DNA of 64,000 nucleotides from Streptomyces sp. JHA26 (GCF_002005565.1 NZ_BDJC01000013.1:79702-143701), one strand, 5' to 3'. Numbered from the stretch's first letter, positions 17,437-26,330 are shown. Made by a program: numbers and translations. Notes: generated from the letters alone by a model not told the origin.

Positions 17437-18437
17437 TCATTTAGGACAGCTTGCGGACCCGGTGGTCGACCCACCTGCAGTAGTTGGGTGAATTACGCAG
17501 TGTTTGGCCACCCCCGTACTCAAGTCCCGGTAATTGTATTCAATTTGGGTGGGGATCCCAGAGTTCGCATTTCCGTAATGCGGGTTGATGTGCAGAGCCA
17601 CTTTGTGACCCGCTTCGAGTGACACTCGTATATCGTTCTCCACTCCATCTCTGATATAAGGACTGTTGGTGCGCGCGTACTGGGGTACAAGGTTTCGAAG
17701 GTCTTTTCCGTCGCCGCCACCAAGCTTTGGCTGCAGGTGCCCGTTCTAGCGTCACTCATCCCGTAGGCGATCGACATGCCGTCACCGACCTGCATCCGCA
17801 CCACAGGATCGGCATCAGCCGTCCCCGTGAACGCGATCGCCTCTTCGGTCGAAGCCGTCTCCCAGCCGTCCTCACCGACGCTCATCGTGCTCGGCCCGGC
17901 AGCGTCACGGCGCTTCAAAGTGGTGTCGATGGGCCGCCAAGCACCATCACTGCCCTGGTAGTTGACAGGCTCGTTGTAGAAGCGGGTGGTGTACGTACTG
18001 TCCGGATTGCGGTAGGTCCGCTGCTGCTCCTTGCGCGCAGACGCGACCTCCTTGCTCCCCTTGGCATCAAAACCCTGAGCTTCAGGCAGGGCAGGCGCCT
18101 CGGTGCTCACGGCCGGGCCCGGCTCCGGCATCGTCGCGGTACCGGGCAACCTGGTGATGCCGTACTCGTCCGCAGCAGGCAGTTCGCCTTGGCCGGCAAG
18201 CGCGCCAGTACGGCCTCCCGACGCCGTCGCCTCCGTGGCATCCGTGGGGGCGCTGTGCCGACGCCCGGCAGCAGAACCCCACCGCTGCTCCGGAGAACCG
18301 ACGTCAGCACTCTCGCCACCGGCCCACTGATCCACCGCCAGAGCGGCCTGCTCAGTACCGGTCAGTACCGCCAGCACGAAGGCGACAGCAACAACAACCG
18401 AACGCGCTGGACGCACAGATACCCCCACAGGAACCAA
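17437..18437 (-). pseudogene. Collapsed Rhs/DNRLRE-type polymorphic toxin gene: N-terminus joined out of frame to nuclease tip
   Basis: Two pieces of one toxin gene remain. The 5' piece (18437 down to about 17750; start TTG 18437 or GTG 18428) encodes a signal/membrane segment, a low-complexity region and the conserved Streptomyces Rhs N-terminal block (TYRNPDSTYTTRFYNEPVNY; STEEAIAFTGTADADPVVRM; GMSIAYG). The 3' piece (17745 to 17437) encodes the end of a non-specific nuclease: GHLQPKLGGGDGKDLRNLVP, VENDIRVSLEAG, then a tail ending SCPK. The middle, normally well over a thousand residues of Rhs repeats, is gone and the two pieces are in different frames with a TAG at 17746-17748. The intact immunity gene follows. 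Confidence 0.8.
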
Positions 18438-18630
18438 ACAAGAGGGGCCAGTTTTAAGTGATCTTCACCTGCCTACACAAGGTGTTCACGGGATTACAAG
18501 ATGGCATCGTGACCATGATCACGTGGACTTTTCAGATAAACAACTCACTCCTGGATGAGTTACAAACCCATCCAGGCCCCACTGACATCCGGGCAATAGA
18601 GTGCTACCGGGGTGCACCCAAGCGTGAGCC

Positions 18631-19184
18631 ATGGATCCTGCGTCAGCGGCCGGGAGCTGCATCCGTCTGGGAAGTGAGCCGGGCACGGCGGCACAGAGGC
18701 TGCTCTCCTCCGGTGTGCCGCGGGCAAAGGCTTGACCGGCCAGCGGCGCCCCGACCAAACCCTGCGCAGGTTTACCATCACCCGGCTGCCCGCGACCGTG
18801 TTCACGGACCACACCGGCGACGCAGCCGTGCTCGGCCGCGGCCTCGTCCACGAAGCCGCCCACAACTGGCTCAACGATGCTCTGGCCGCGCTCCAGGCCA
18901 CCATCCCCGACGACGAGACTTTCTGCTCCCCGTGGCGCGGCACCGAGCGACCCGCGTACGGGTTCCTCCACGCCTGCTTCGCCTTTCCTCTCACCGTCAT
19001 CTACGCCGTTCGGATCTTGTGCACCTCTGGGACCGGACACACTGCCCTCGCCGACCACGTCCGCCAACAGCGCACCCAACTGGTCGCTGTCAAGAATGAC
19101 TTCGTCCGTGCCTCGAAGCTGATCACCGACCGCGTGCTGCGTGAGCAGCTCAACGCCGTCTTCCAGCACGCCTGCACGCTTTGA
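18631..19184 (+). pseudogene. HExxH-motif peptide-modification (aKG-HExxH hydroxylase-like) gene, frameshifted
   Basis: From TTG 18732 to 19184 the frame encodes a 150-residue C-terminal part with VLGRGLVHEAAHNWLND (the HExxH motif, HEAAH), then SPWRGTERPAYGFLHACFAF and a helical end. This fits the HEXXH putative peptide-modification family now called aKG-HExxH-type peptide beta-hydroxylase. The upstream sequence fits in another frame: from ATG 18631, GSEPGTAAQRLLSSGVPRAKA stops at TGA 18733. One missing base near 18731 would explain the break. The usual N-terminal part may also be shortened. No intact RiPP partner is nearby. Family call is moderate. Confidence 0.55.
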
Positions 19185-19561
19185 ACCACTCACCGAGCCC
19201 CCGGCCCCTTCGCGAATCACCCGCGTACAACTCAGCCAGCCGTTACTGTCCAGCACGGCAGCCTCACCGCATCTGGAGTCCCACGATGGAGAACTTCTTC
19301 ACGTCCAAGAAATCTGAGGTGACAGAGGTCCATTCCCGCACGTCCTCTTGCTGCTGAGCGAGGACGAAGAGTTCCGCGCGTAGGCCCGCGCCCACTACGA
19401 CCTGCTCGCCGAGTACGGCGACAGGCTCGGCGTGGCCCCCGAGGAATGGCTCCACTCGACGGTCCAGGGCATCCACCACTCGAACAACACCGACCAGATA
19501 CACCAGCTCCGTGACGAGCTGGCGGCATGAAGTCCTTCCGGGGCCAGCTGGTCCGGTGTTA
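19185..19561. other. Gene remnants between the HExxH pseudogene and the ISAzo13-type element
   Basis: No intact gene of normal size. A frame from about 19333 to 19530 reads FPHVLLLLSEDEEFRA, a TAG, then ARAHYDLLAEYGDRLGVAPEEWLHS and ends at a TGA; it looks like the decayed end of an alpha-helical protein of unknown family. A 23-codon frame from ATG 19286 (GGAG 8 bases upstream) encodes a peptide ending SRTSSCC; it overlaps the remnant and may be chance. Confidence 0.45.
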
Positions 19562-21260
19562 AGGGCTTGCCGATCATCAAGGTGTTGCTTTCGGGGGTGG
19601 GGTCTCGTTGATGTCGTATGCGCATCCCGGACGAGACTCGTGACCAACTTGCTGTGAAATTCGCGGTGTTGTTCCCGCATCTGGATGAGCGGCAGCGGCG
19701 GTTGCTGGTGGCCGCGGAGGCCCGGAGCCTGGGCCATGGCGGCACCCGGGCCGTGGCCCGGGCGGCCGGGATGAGCGAGACAACGATCCGCAGGGGTATG
19801 TCCGACCTGGAGGCGGGCGAGCCCCTGGTGGAGCGGATACGGCGGCCGGGCGGTGGGCGCAAACGCGTCGCGGACCTCGATCCCGGACTGCGCTCTGCGC
19901 TGCTGGCGCTGGTCGAGCCGGACGAGCGCGGGATCCGATGTCGCCGTTGCGGTGGACGACCAAGTCGACCCGCACGCTGGCGGCCGAGCTGACCCGCCAG
20001 GGACACCGGGTCGGTGCCGACACCGTCGCCGGCCTGCTGCGCCAGGCGGGCTTCCGGCTGCAGGCCGACGCCAAGACGCTCGAGGGCAGTCAGCATGTGG
20101 ACCGGGATGCCCAGTTCCGGTATCTCAACGAGCAGGCACGCGAACACCGGGACGCGGGCCAGCCTGTGATCAGCGTGGACACCAAGAAGAAGGAGCTGGT
20201 CGGCGACTTCCACAATCCGGGCCGCTCCTGGCGGCCGACGGGTGACCCGGTGCCGGTGCGCGTGCATGACTTCGCCGATCCGCAGCTGGGCAAGGCCATC
20301 CCTTACGGCATCTACGACCTGGCGGCCACCACCGGCTGGATCAATGTCGGCACCGACTATGACACCGCCGCGTTCGCGGTGGAGTCGATCCGCCGCTGGT
20401 GGCACGATCAGGGCCGGGCCGCTTATCCGCGGGCTTCCCGGTTGCTGATCACCGCCGATGCGGGCGGCTCCAATGGCCACCGCACCCGGGCCCGGAAACT
20501 CCACCTCGCCCGCCTGGCCGCCGAGACCGGCCTGACCATCACGGTCTGCCACCTGCCTCCGGGCACATCGAAGTGGAACAAGATCGAGCACCGGCTCTTC
20601 TCCCACATCACCATGAATTGGCGCGGCCGCCGCTGACCAGCCACGAAGTCGTCCTCGAATCGATCGCCGCGACCACCACCCGCACCGGACTGCGCGGGCA
20701 GGCCCGGCTGGACACCAACACCTACCCCATCGGCATCGGTGTCGGCGATGCGGAGATGGCGGCCCTGCCGCTGACCCGGCACACCTTCCACGGCGAGTGG
20801 AAGGTGTGCCCTGCACCCCCAGTCGGCCCCGGCCATCCCGGCAGCCCTCAGCAGCCGGCCACCGGCACCGCAGTGGGACCCGGCCATGCTGTCCGATCCC
20901 GCACTGACCGGCCTGGCCCCGCACCAGCTGCAGCAGCTCATCGAAACCCTGGCCGCGAAAGGGGACACCCGCCGCGGCCGCCCGCCCCGCCTCGCCTTCG
21001 CCGACCAGGTCCTGGCCGCCGTGCTCCACCTGCACGTCAACCTGGCCGCGGAACCCCTCGCCGTGCTCTTCAACAGCAGCCGCACCGCCATGCACCGCAC
21101 CCTGCTGAAGATCAGACGCCTGCTCGAAGCACAGGGCATCACCATCGCGCCGGCCACCACCCCACCAGCCGCCCTGGCAGCCCTCCAAGCCCAAGTCGCC
21201 ACCCGAAGCAACAACCCCAACAGCAAGATCAAGACGACAGGTTAATGATCGGCAAGCCCT
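19562..21260 (+). mobile_element. ISAzo13-type insertion sequence, inactive
   Basis: About 1.7 kb bounded by 19-bp inverted repeats with one mismatch (19562-19580, AGGGCTTGCCGATCAT and onward; 21242-21260 in reverse). The single large transposase gene inside is broken by several frameshifts. No clear target duplication was found at the ends, so the exact limits could be off by a few bases. Confidence 0.82.
19618..21245 (+). pseudogene. ISAzo13-family transposase with three frameshifts
   Basis: Consecutive frames add up to one transposase: 19618 to about 19931 (helix-turn-helix region GTRAVARAAGMSETTIRRG); about 19931 to 20634 (TLAAELTRQGHRVGADTV, then VISVDTKKKELVGDF with a DDE Asp, LLITADAGGSNGHR with a second Asp, and WNKIEHRLFSHI with the Glu); then about 20628 to 20805 (LTSHEVVLESIA); and a C-terminal extension, MLSDPALTGLAPHQLQQL, from about 20810 to 21245. 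Single-base losses near 19931 and 20628 and a further shift near 20808 break the gene. It cannot encode a working protein as read. Confidence 0.8.
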
Positions 21261-21415
21261 GAGCCAAGGAGCGAGACCTTCCGAAGGGGCGGGTGAACCA
21301 GCGAACGCTGGCTCTGCTGTCACGTCCCACGGTCAGCGAGGCGGGGACTCCGACTCGCCACATGCTGGCTACTTGCTGACCTGGGGCTCACCCAGCATGC
21401 CTTTGACCTGCGGGG

Positions 21416-21877
21416 ATGTCCACCCTTCGGATCTTCGGCAACAACGTCGAGGACCGCATGGGCCACCTGCGCTACCTGCTGTTCTACGGCGTGTGCGGCT
21501 ACGCGTCCGCATACGGGTTCGCCCTCACGAACCCCTCCTCGACCACTCCCCTGATCGGTGCCTCCGGGGCGATCGCCGGCGTCCTCGGCGCGTACCTGGT
21601 GCTGTACCCGAGGGCCCGCGTCTGGGTCCTCGTCCCCTTCCTGATCTTCCTGCCGCTGCGCCTGCCCGCCTGGATCGTCCTGGGCCTGTGGTTCGTCCTC
21701 CAGGCGTTCTACTCCGCCGGCCAGGGCGTCTCCGACGCCGGCACCGTCGCCTACGTCGCCCACGTGGTGGGATTCGCGGTCGGCATGCTCCTCGCCTGGC
21801 CGCTCAAGCCCGGCACTCCCCCACCGCCGGAGCCCCGCGGCATCCTCTTCGGACGGCGGGCGCGACCGGGCTGGTAG
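21416..21877 (+). pseudogene. Truncated rhomboid gene: 3' half only (right island copy)
   Basis: Homology to the intact rhomboid gene starts abruptly at 21429 (IFGNNVEDRMG) and runs to 21866, giving the last 150 residues including Ser (GASGA) and His (VAHVVG), but the first two membrane segments and the HxxxN loop are absent. The final residues differ (RARPGW versus RARRAP). The stop is 47 bases before the end of hemE, the place where a rhomboid gene would sit if no island had come in. It is probably the original 3' end of the host rhomboid gene, orphaned by the insertion. Confidence 0.85.
21429..21866. repeat. Island-flanking direct repeat, right copy
   Basis: Partner of 13919-14356 (offset 7510 bases, no gaps). 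Together the two copies bracket the mobile and toxin-related DNA at 14.4-21.4 kb. The unmatched sequence just left of this copy (21261-21428) contains no recognised gene. Confidence 0.92.
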
Positions 21878-21924
21878 CGGGACCGGGGCACCGTGAGGCG
21901 CCCCGCGCGGGTGGTGGGCGAGGG

Positions 21925-22992
21925 TCAGCGGGCGGTCTGCGTGTGGACGTACTCCACGAGGCGGGTCAGCGCGTCCGGGTCGGTGGCCGGCAGGACACCG
22001 TGGCCGAGGTTGAAGACGTGGCCCTCCAGGCCCGCCGCCGCGTCCAGGATCTCGCGGGTCTTGGTCTCGACCGCCTCCCGGCCGGCGAAGAGGACCGCCG
22101 GGTCCAGGTTGCCCTGGAGCGCCTTGCCGGGGCCGACGCGGCGGGCCGCCTCGTCCAGCGGGACGCGCCAGTCGACGCCGACGACGTCCGCGCCGGCCTC
22201 GCCGAGGAGGCCGAGCAGCTCGCCGGTGCCGACGCCGAAGTGGATGCGCGGCACGCCGGACCCGGCGACGGCCTCGAAGACCTTGCGGGAGGCGGGCAGC
22301 ACCGAGCGGCGGTAGTCCGCGGGGGACAGCGCACCGACCCAGGAGTCGAAGAGCTGGACGGCGCTCGCGCCCGCGTCGATCTGCACCTGGAGGAAGGCGG
22401 CCGTGATGCCGGCGAGGCGGTCCAGCAGGTCGGCCCACAGCTGCGGGTCGCTGTACATGAGGGCCTTGGTGTGCTCGTGGTTGCGGGACGGGCCGCCCTC
22501 CACGAGGTAGCTGGCGAGGGTGAACGGCGCGCCCGCGAAGCCGATCAGCGGGGTGGCGCCGAGCTCGCGGGTGAGCAGGCCGAAGGCCTCGGTGACGTAG
22601 GTGACGTCCTCGGGGGTGAGGTCGCGCAGCTGTGCCAGGTCCGCGCGGGTGCGGATCGGGTTCGCGATGACGGGGCCGACACCCGGCTTGATGTCGAGGT
22701 CGATGCCGATGGCCTTGAGCGGGACCACGATGTCGCTGAAGAAGATCGCCGCGTCCACACCGTGCCGGCGCACCGGCTGGAGGGTGATCTCGGTGACCAG
22801 TTCCGGCCGCATGCAGGACTCGAGCATCGGGATGCCCTCGCGCACCTTCAGGTACTCCGGCAGCGAGCGGCCGGCCTGCCGCATGAACCACACGGGCGTG
22901 TGCGGCACCGGCTCACGCCGGCACGCCTTGAGGAAGGCGGAGTCGTACGTGGCGGTCGGCTGCTTGCCCGCGGGGCTCTGATTGGCACTCAC
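21925..22992 (-). CDS. hemE: Uroporphyrinogen decarboxylase
   Basis: A 355-residue enzyme of heme synthesis that removes four carboxyl groups from uroporphyrinogen III to make coproporphyrinogen III. Conserved motifs: [13 protein letters not shown] near residue 35 (substrate-binding Arg pair), IFFSDIVVP near 85 (catalytic Asp), [17 protein letters not shown] near 145, [10 protein letters not shown] near 210, [10 protein letters not shown] near 240, QGNLDP near 290 and NLGHGVLP near 330. Start GTG 22990-22992 gives the usual length. Its product feeds the CgoX-HemQ branch encoded at 8.2-10.5 kb on the same strand. Confidence 0.95.
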   Translation of the reverse strand: MSANQSPAGKQPTATYDSAFLKACRREPVPHTPVWFMRQAGRSLPEYLKVREGIPMLESCMRPELVTEITLQPVRRHGVDAAIFFSDIVVPLKAIGIDLDIKPGVGPVIANPIRTRADLAQLRDLTPEDVTYVTEAFGLLTRELGATPLIGFAGAPFTLASYLVEGGPSRNHEHTKALMYSDPQLWADLLDRLAGITAAFLQVQIDAGASAVQLFDSWVGALSPADYRRSVLPASRKVFEAVAGSGVPRIHFGVGTGELLGLLGEAGADVVGVDWRVPLDEAARRVGPGKALQGNLDPAVLFAGREAVETKTREILDAAAGLEGHVFNLGHGVLPATDPDALTRLVEYVHTQTAR

Positions 22993-23176
22993 AGCGGCAA
23001 GTCTCGCATGTCCGCGGGGCCGCGCCCGTCCCCGGGTGCCAGCACGCGGGGACGGGGCGCGCACACCCCCGCCGGGGTCCCGACGCGCCCCCGCGATACC
23101 ACGTGATCCGGACATCGCGCCCGCACGCGGGTGTCCCTCCCTGCGCCGGGGCGCCGTTCCGCTTAATCTTCCCCGC

Positions 23177-23854
23177 ATGGCTGCGGCTCAGGGACGACTG
23201 TCGGACGACGCTGGCGGAATGGACGAACCGAAGGACGCCGAGGGGGGCGTGCGGCAACCGGGCGGCGGGGCACCGCCGCCGTTCACGGCCGCCGTCGACG
23301 CGCTCAGGACCGCGCGGCTGCGGCCGCAGGTCGAGGTGGAGCCGACGCGCGCGCCGCAGCGGCTCGCGCCGTACGCGTACGCGCTGGAGGCCGCGGTCGT
23401 CGACGGTGACGAGGACCTGGCCGACGGGCGTCTGGTGCTGCTGCACGATCCGGCCGGCCACGACGCCTGGCGGGGCACCTTCCGGCTGGTCACCCTGGTG
23501 CGTGCCGAGCTGGAGCCGGAGATGGCCGCGGATCCGCTGCTGCCGGACGTGTGCTGGTCCTGGCTCACGGGGTCCCTCCAGGCGCGCGGCCTGGCCTACG
23601 GCGAGCCCAGCGGCACCGTCACGCGGGCGAGTTCCCACTACTTCGGCGGGCTGTCGGCGCGTCCGCCCGCCTCGCAGATCGAGATCCGGGCGTCCTGGAC
23701 GCCCCGCGAGGGCCTGGGCGGGGTGCCGGACACCGCCGCCCACCTCGCGTCGTGGTGCGACCTGCTGGCCCAGGTCGCGGGGCTGCCGCCGGCCGGTCCG
23801 GGCGACGCGTCGGTCGTCACGCTGCCGCAGCGGCGCGGACCGCAGTCCCGCTAG
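23177..23854 (+). CDS. DUF3000 family protein
   Basis: A 225-residue protein of the actinobacterial DUF3000 family, starting at ATG 23177. Recognisable segments are [21 protein letters not shown] near 40, [44 protein letters not shown] and [12 protein letters not shown]. No catalytic motif is known. Its position between hemE (divergent) and whiI is conserved in S. coelicolor (from memory SCO6030). Function unknown. Confidence 0.85.
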   Translation: MAAAQGRLSDDAGGMDEPKDAEGGVRQPGGGAPPPFTAAVDALRTARLRPQVEVEPTRAPQRLAPYAYALEAAVVDGDEDLADGRLVLLHDPAGHDAWRGTFRLVTLVRAELEPEMAADPLLPDVCWSWLTGSLQARGLAYGEPSGTVTRASSHYFGGLSARPPASQIEIRASWTPREGLGGVPDTAAHLASWCDLLAQVAGLPPAGPGDASVVTLPQRRGPQSR

Positions 23855-23893
23855 GACCGCGGTCCCGCCAGGACCACGATCTCGCCGGGTCCG

Positions 23894-23927
23894 CGGTCCC
23901 CCCGGGTCCACGGTCCCCCCGGGTCCA
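23894..23927. repeat. 17-bp tandem repeat, two perfect units
   Basis: CGGTCCCCCCGGGTCCA occurs at 23894-23910 and 23911-23927, and shorter GGTCC/GGACC variants surround it (23855-23960). The block lies just after the DUF3000 stop and could form alternative hairpins that end transcription before whiI. Confidence 0.8.
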
Positions 23928-24009
23928 CGGACCCGGCCGGTCCGCGGACCCGTCGGGAGCGGATGCCGGCCGATCACGTCGTGGACGCGCGCCGAACCTT
24001 CGGTCACTT

Positions 24010-24043
24010 TGTCGATACGGCCACTTTCGGCCTCGTATCGACA
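24010..24043. promoter_or_regulatory. Inverted repeat upstream of whiI
   Basis: TGTCGATACG (24010-24019) and CGTATCGACA (24034-24043) are perfect 10-bp arms around a 14-base spacer that itself can pair (GCC with GGC). It lies about 190 bases upstream of the whiI start, in a region with several TCGAT-containing short palindromes. It could be a regulator-binding site or a terminator for DUF3000. Confidence 0.5.
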
Positions 24044-24127
24044 GAGAGCGAAACCGTTCGATCTTCGAATGATCGACCGCGTGTCCGAATTGCTCGGATT
24101 GTTACTCACCAGATCGTGATCATTCTC

Positions 24128-24155
24128 TAAAGGCGGACGGGTTCGGTGCCGAAGA
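24128..24155 (+). promoter_or_regulatory. Candidate sigma-WhiG promoter for whiI
   Basis: TAAA at 24128-24131, a 16-base spacer, then GCCGAAGA at 24148-24155, close to the sigma-WhiG consensus TAAA-N15-GCCGATAA (two mismatches in the -10 element, spacer one base longer). Transcription of whiI by sigma-WhiG is established in S. coelicolor, which supports the reading. The predicted start is about 75 bases before the GTG. Confidence 0.55.
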
Positions 24156-24234
24156 CGACTGTGACCTTGAAAGCACGGTTCGTCCCGGCTTCGTCCCCCA
24201 GGAGCCGGTCCCGTCCCGCACCCCAGGAGGCCTG

Positions 24235-24897
24235 GTGTCCGTTCTCCTCGAGCAGCCCGCAAGCCTGGTCGCCTACCGCCCGAACAAGCCGACCGCCATG
24301 GTGGTCGTGGCCGACCCGCGCGTCCGTTCCACCGTCACCCGCCATCTCTGGGCGCTCGGTGTGCGCGATGTCATCGAGGCCTCGTCCGTCGCGGAGGCTC
24401 GTCCCCGCATCGGCAACCCCCGCGACATCTGCGTCGCAGACGTCCATCTCCCCGACGGCTCCGGCCTCACCCTGTTGTCCGAGACCCGCGCCGCGGGCTG
24501 GCCCAACGGGCTCGCCCTGTCCGCCGCCGACGACATCGGCGCCGTCCGCAACGCCCTCGCCGGCGGCGTCAAGGGCTACGTCGTCACCGGCACCCGTACC
24601 AACATCGGGCTCCCCACCCGGCCCGGTGCCGCCCCCATCGGCGGCGCCGCCGCCCGACTGCACCGCCGCCCCCCGGGCGCCCCGAGCCACCCGGGCGGCT
24701 ACCGCGAGCTCTCCGGCCGCGAGGTCGAGGTGCTGCGACTGGTGGCGGAGGGCCAGTCGAACAAGGCGATCGGCGTCTCCATGGGCCTGTCCGCCCTGAC
24801 CGTCAAGAGCCACTTGGCCCGCATCGCCCGCAAGCTCGGCACGGGCGACCGCGCCGGCATGGTGGCGGTGGCCCTGCGGACCGGCATCATCCACTGA
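24235..24897 (+). CDS. whiI: Sporulation regulator WhiI (atypical response regulator)
   Basis: A 220-residue protein starting at GTG 24235 after a full AGGAGG. Residues 20-125 are a degenerate receiver: Asp69 in VADVHLPDG is present, but the usual acidic pair near the N-terminus is reduced to one Asp (VVADPRVR) and the conserved Lys is replaced (KGYVVTG). Residues 155-215 are a LuxR-type helix-turn-helix (ELSGREVEVLRLVAEGQSNKAIG; LTVKSHLARIARKLG). The gene order hemE-DUF3000-whiI-RNase D and the sequence identify it as WhiI, which works without conventional phosphorylation and pairs with BldM to switch on late sporulation genes (known from Streptomyces work). Confidence 0.88.
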   Translation: MSVLLEQPASLVAYRPNKPTAMVVVADPRVRSTVTRHLWALGVRDVIEASSVAEARPRIGNPRDICVADVHLPDGSGLTLLSETRAAGWPNGLALSAADDIGAVRNALAGGVKGYVVTGTRTNIGLPTRPGAAPIGGAAARLHRRPPGAPSHPGGYRELSGREVEVLRLVAEGQSNKAIGVSMGLSALTVKSHLARIARKLGTGDRAGMVAVALRTGIIH

Positions 24898-24973
24898 CCT
24901 TCCCGAATCCCGTCCACCCCCGACCGCTTCCCCGCGAGCCCGTCTTCTACCGACCTGACCGGTTCACGACCCA

Positions 24974-25015
24974 CCCGGCGTCCGCCGACGGAACGTTCCG
25001 TCGGCGGACGCCGGG
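24974..25015. terminator. Perfect 42-bp palindrome (terminator) between whiI and RNase D
   Basis: Two 21-base arms (24974-24994 and 24995-25015) are exact reverse complements with AACGTT at the centre; the arms are very GC-rich. No U-tract follows, which is usual in Streptomyces. It ends 22 bases before the next GTG, so it could also affect translation of that gene. Confidence 0.75.
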
Positions 25016-25037
25016 CATACACCGATACCCTTGACCG

Positions 25038-26330
25038 GTGACCGAGGCCCACGAAACCGCAGCAGACCGTTCCCTGCGAACCACCGGAGGCGCCCCTCCG
25101 GACGACGCCGGATCTTCTGCGGATCAGGCGCCGACCCCCTTGCTCGAACCACGCGAGGGCGTTCCGCCGGTGATCGCCGACGCGGCCGCCCTCGCCGAGG
25201 TGACCGCCGCCTTCGCCGCCGGCAGCGGCCCCGTCGCCGTCGACGCCGAGCGCGCCTCCGGCTACCGCTACGGCCAGCGCGCCTACCTGGTGCAGTTGCG
25301 CCGCCAGGGCGCGGGCACCGCGCTCATCGACCCCGTGGCCTGCCCCGACCTGTCGGAGCTGGGCGCGGCGATCTCCGGGGCCGAGTGGGTGCTGCACGCG
25401 GCCACCCAGGACCTGCCCTGCCTGCGGGACATAGGGATGGTCCCCACCCGCCTCTTCGACACCGAGCTGGCCGGACGGCTCGCCGGCTTCCCCCGGGTCG
25501 GCCTCGGCGCGATGGTCGAGAACGTGCTGGGCTTCGTCCTGGAGAAGGGCCACTCGGCCGTCGACTGGTCGACCCGCCCGCTGCCCGAGCCGTGGCTGCG
25601 CTACGCCGCCCTCGACGTCGAGCTCCTCGTCGACCTGCGCGACGCGCTGGAGAAGGAACTGGACCGGCAGGGCAAGCTGGAGTGGGCCCGGCAGGAGTTC
25701 GACGCGATCGCCTCGGCTCCGCCGGCCGAGCCCCGCAAGGACCCGTGGCGCCGTACGTCCGGCATGCACAAGGTGCGCCGGCGCCGGCAGCTCGCCGTCG
25801 TCCGGGAGCTGTGGCAGACCCGGGACCGGATCGCCCAGCGCCGGGACGTCTCCCCCGGCAAGGTGCTCGGGGACGCGGCCATCGTGGAGGCCGCGCTCGC
25901 CCTGCCGGCCAACACGCACGCGCTCGGGTCGCTCGGCGGTTTCGGGAGGATGAACCGCCGTCAGCTGGAGCAGTGGCAGGCCGCGGTCGACCGGGCCAAG
26001 GGCCTCGCGGAGTCGCAGCTGCCCCAGCCGGGCCAGTCGGTGACCGGTCCCCCGCCGCCGCGCGCCTGGGCCGACAAGGACCCGGCCGCCGCCGCCCGGC
26101 TGTCCGCGGCGCGGGCGGGGGTGACGGCGCTGGCCGAGGAGCTGAACATGCCGCAGGAGAACCTGATCACCCCGGACACCGTGCGCAGGGTCTGCTGGGA
26201 GCCGCCGAAGCCGGCCGACCGGGACTCCGTGGCCGCGGCCCTCACCGCGCACGGCGCCCGGCCGTGGCAGGTGGAACAGGTGACGCCGGTACTGGTGGCG
26301 GCCCTGGCCCGGGAGGCCGGGCAGGCCTGA
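25038..26330 (+). CDS. rnd: Ribonuclease D (DEDD exonuclease with HRDC domain)
   Basis: A 430-residue protein starting at GTG 25038. After a 50-residue disordered N-terminus comes the DEDD 3'-5' exonuclease domain: VAVDAERASG (Exo I Asp/Glu), LHAATQDLPCL (Exo II), FDTELAGRLAG and LRYAALDVELLVDL (Exo III with Tyr/Asp). An HRDC domain follows near residue 240-320 (QLAVVRELWQTRDRIAQRRDVSP). RNase D trims the 3' ends of tRNA precursors and other small RNAs. From memory it matches the S. coelicolor gene next to whiI. Confidence 0.9.
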   Translation: MTEAHETAADRSLRTTGGAPPDDAGSSADQAPTPLLEPREGVPPVIADAAALAEVTAAFAAGSGPVAVDAERASGYRYGQRAYLVQLRRQGAGTALIDPVACPDLSELGAAISGAEWVLHAATQDLPCLRDIGMVPTRLFDTELAGRLAGFPRVGLGAMVENVLGFVLEKGHSAVDWSTRPLPEPWLRYAALDVELLVDLRDALEKELDRQGKLEWARQEFDAIASAPPAEPRKDPWRRTSGMHKVRRRRQLAVVRELWQTRDRIAQRRDVSPGKVLGDAAIVEAALALPANTHALGSLGGFGRMNRRQLEQWQAAVDRAKGLAESQLPQPGQSVTGPPPPRAWADKDPAAAARLSAARAGVTALAEELNMPQENLITPDTVRRVCWEPPKPADRDSVAAALTAHGARPWQVEQVTPVLVAALAREAGQA

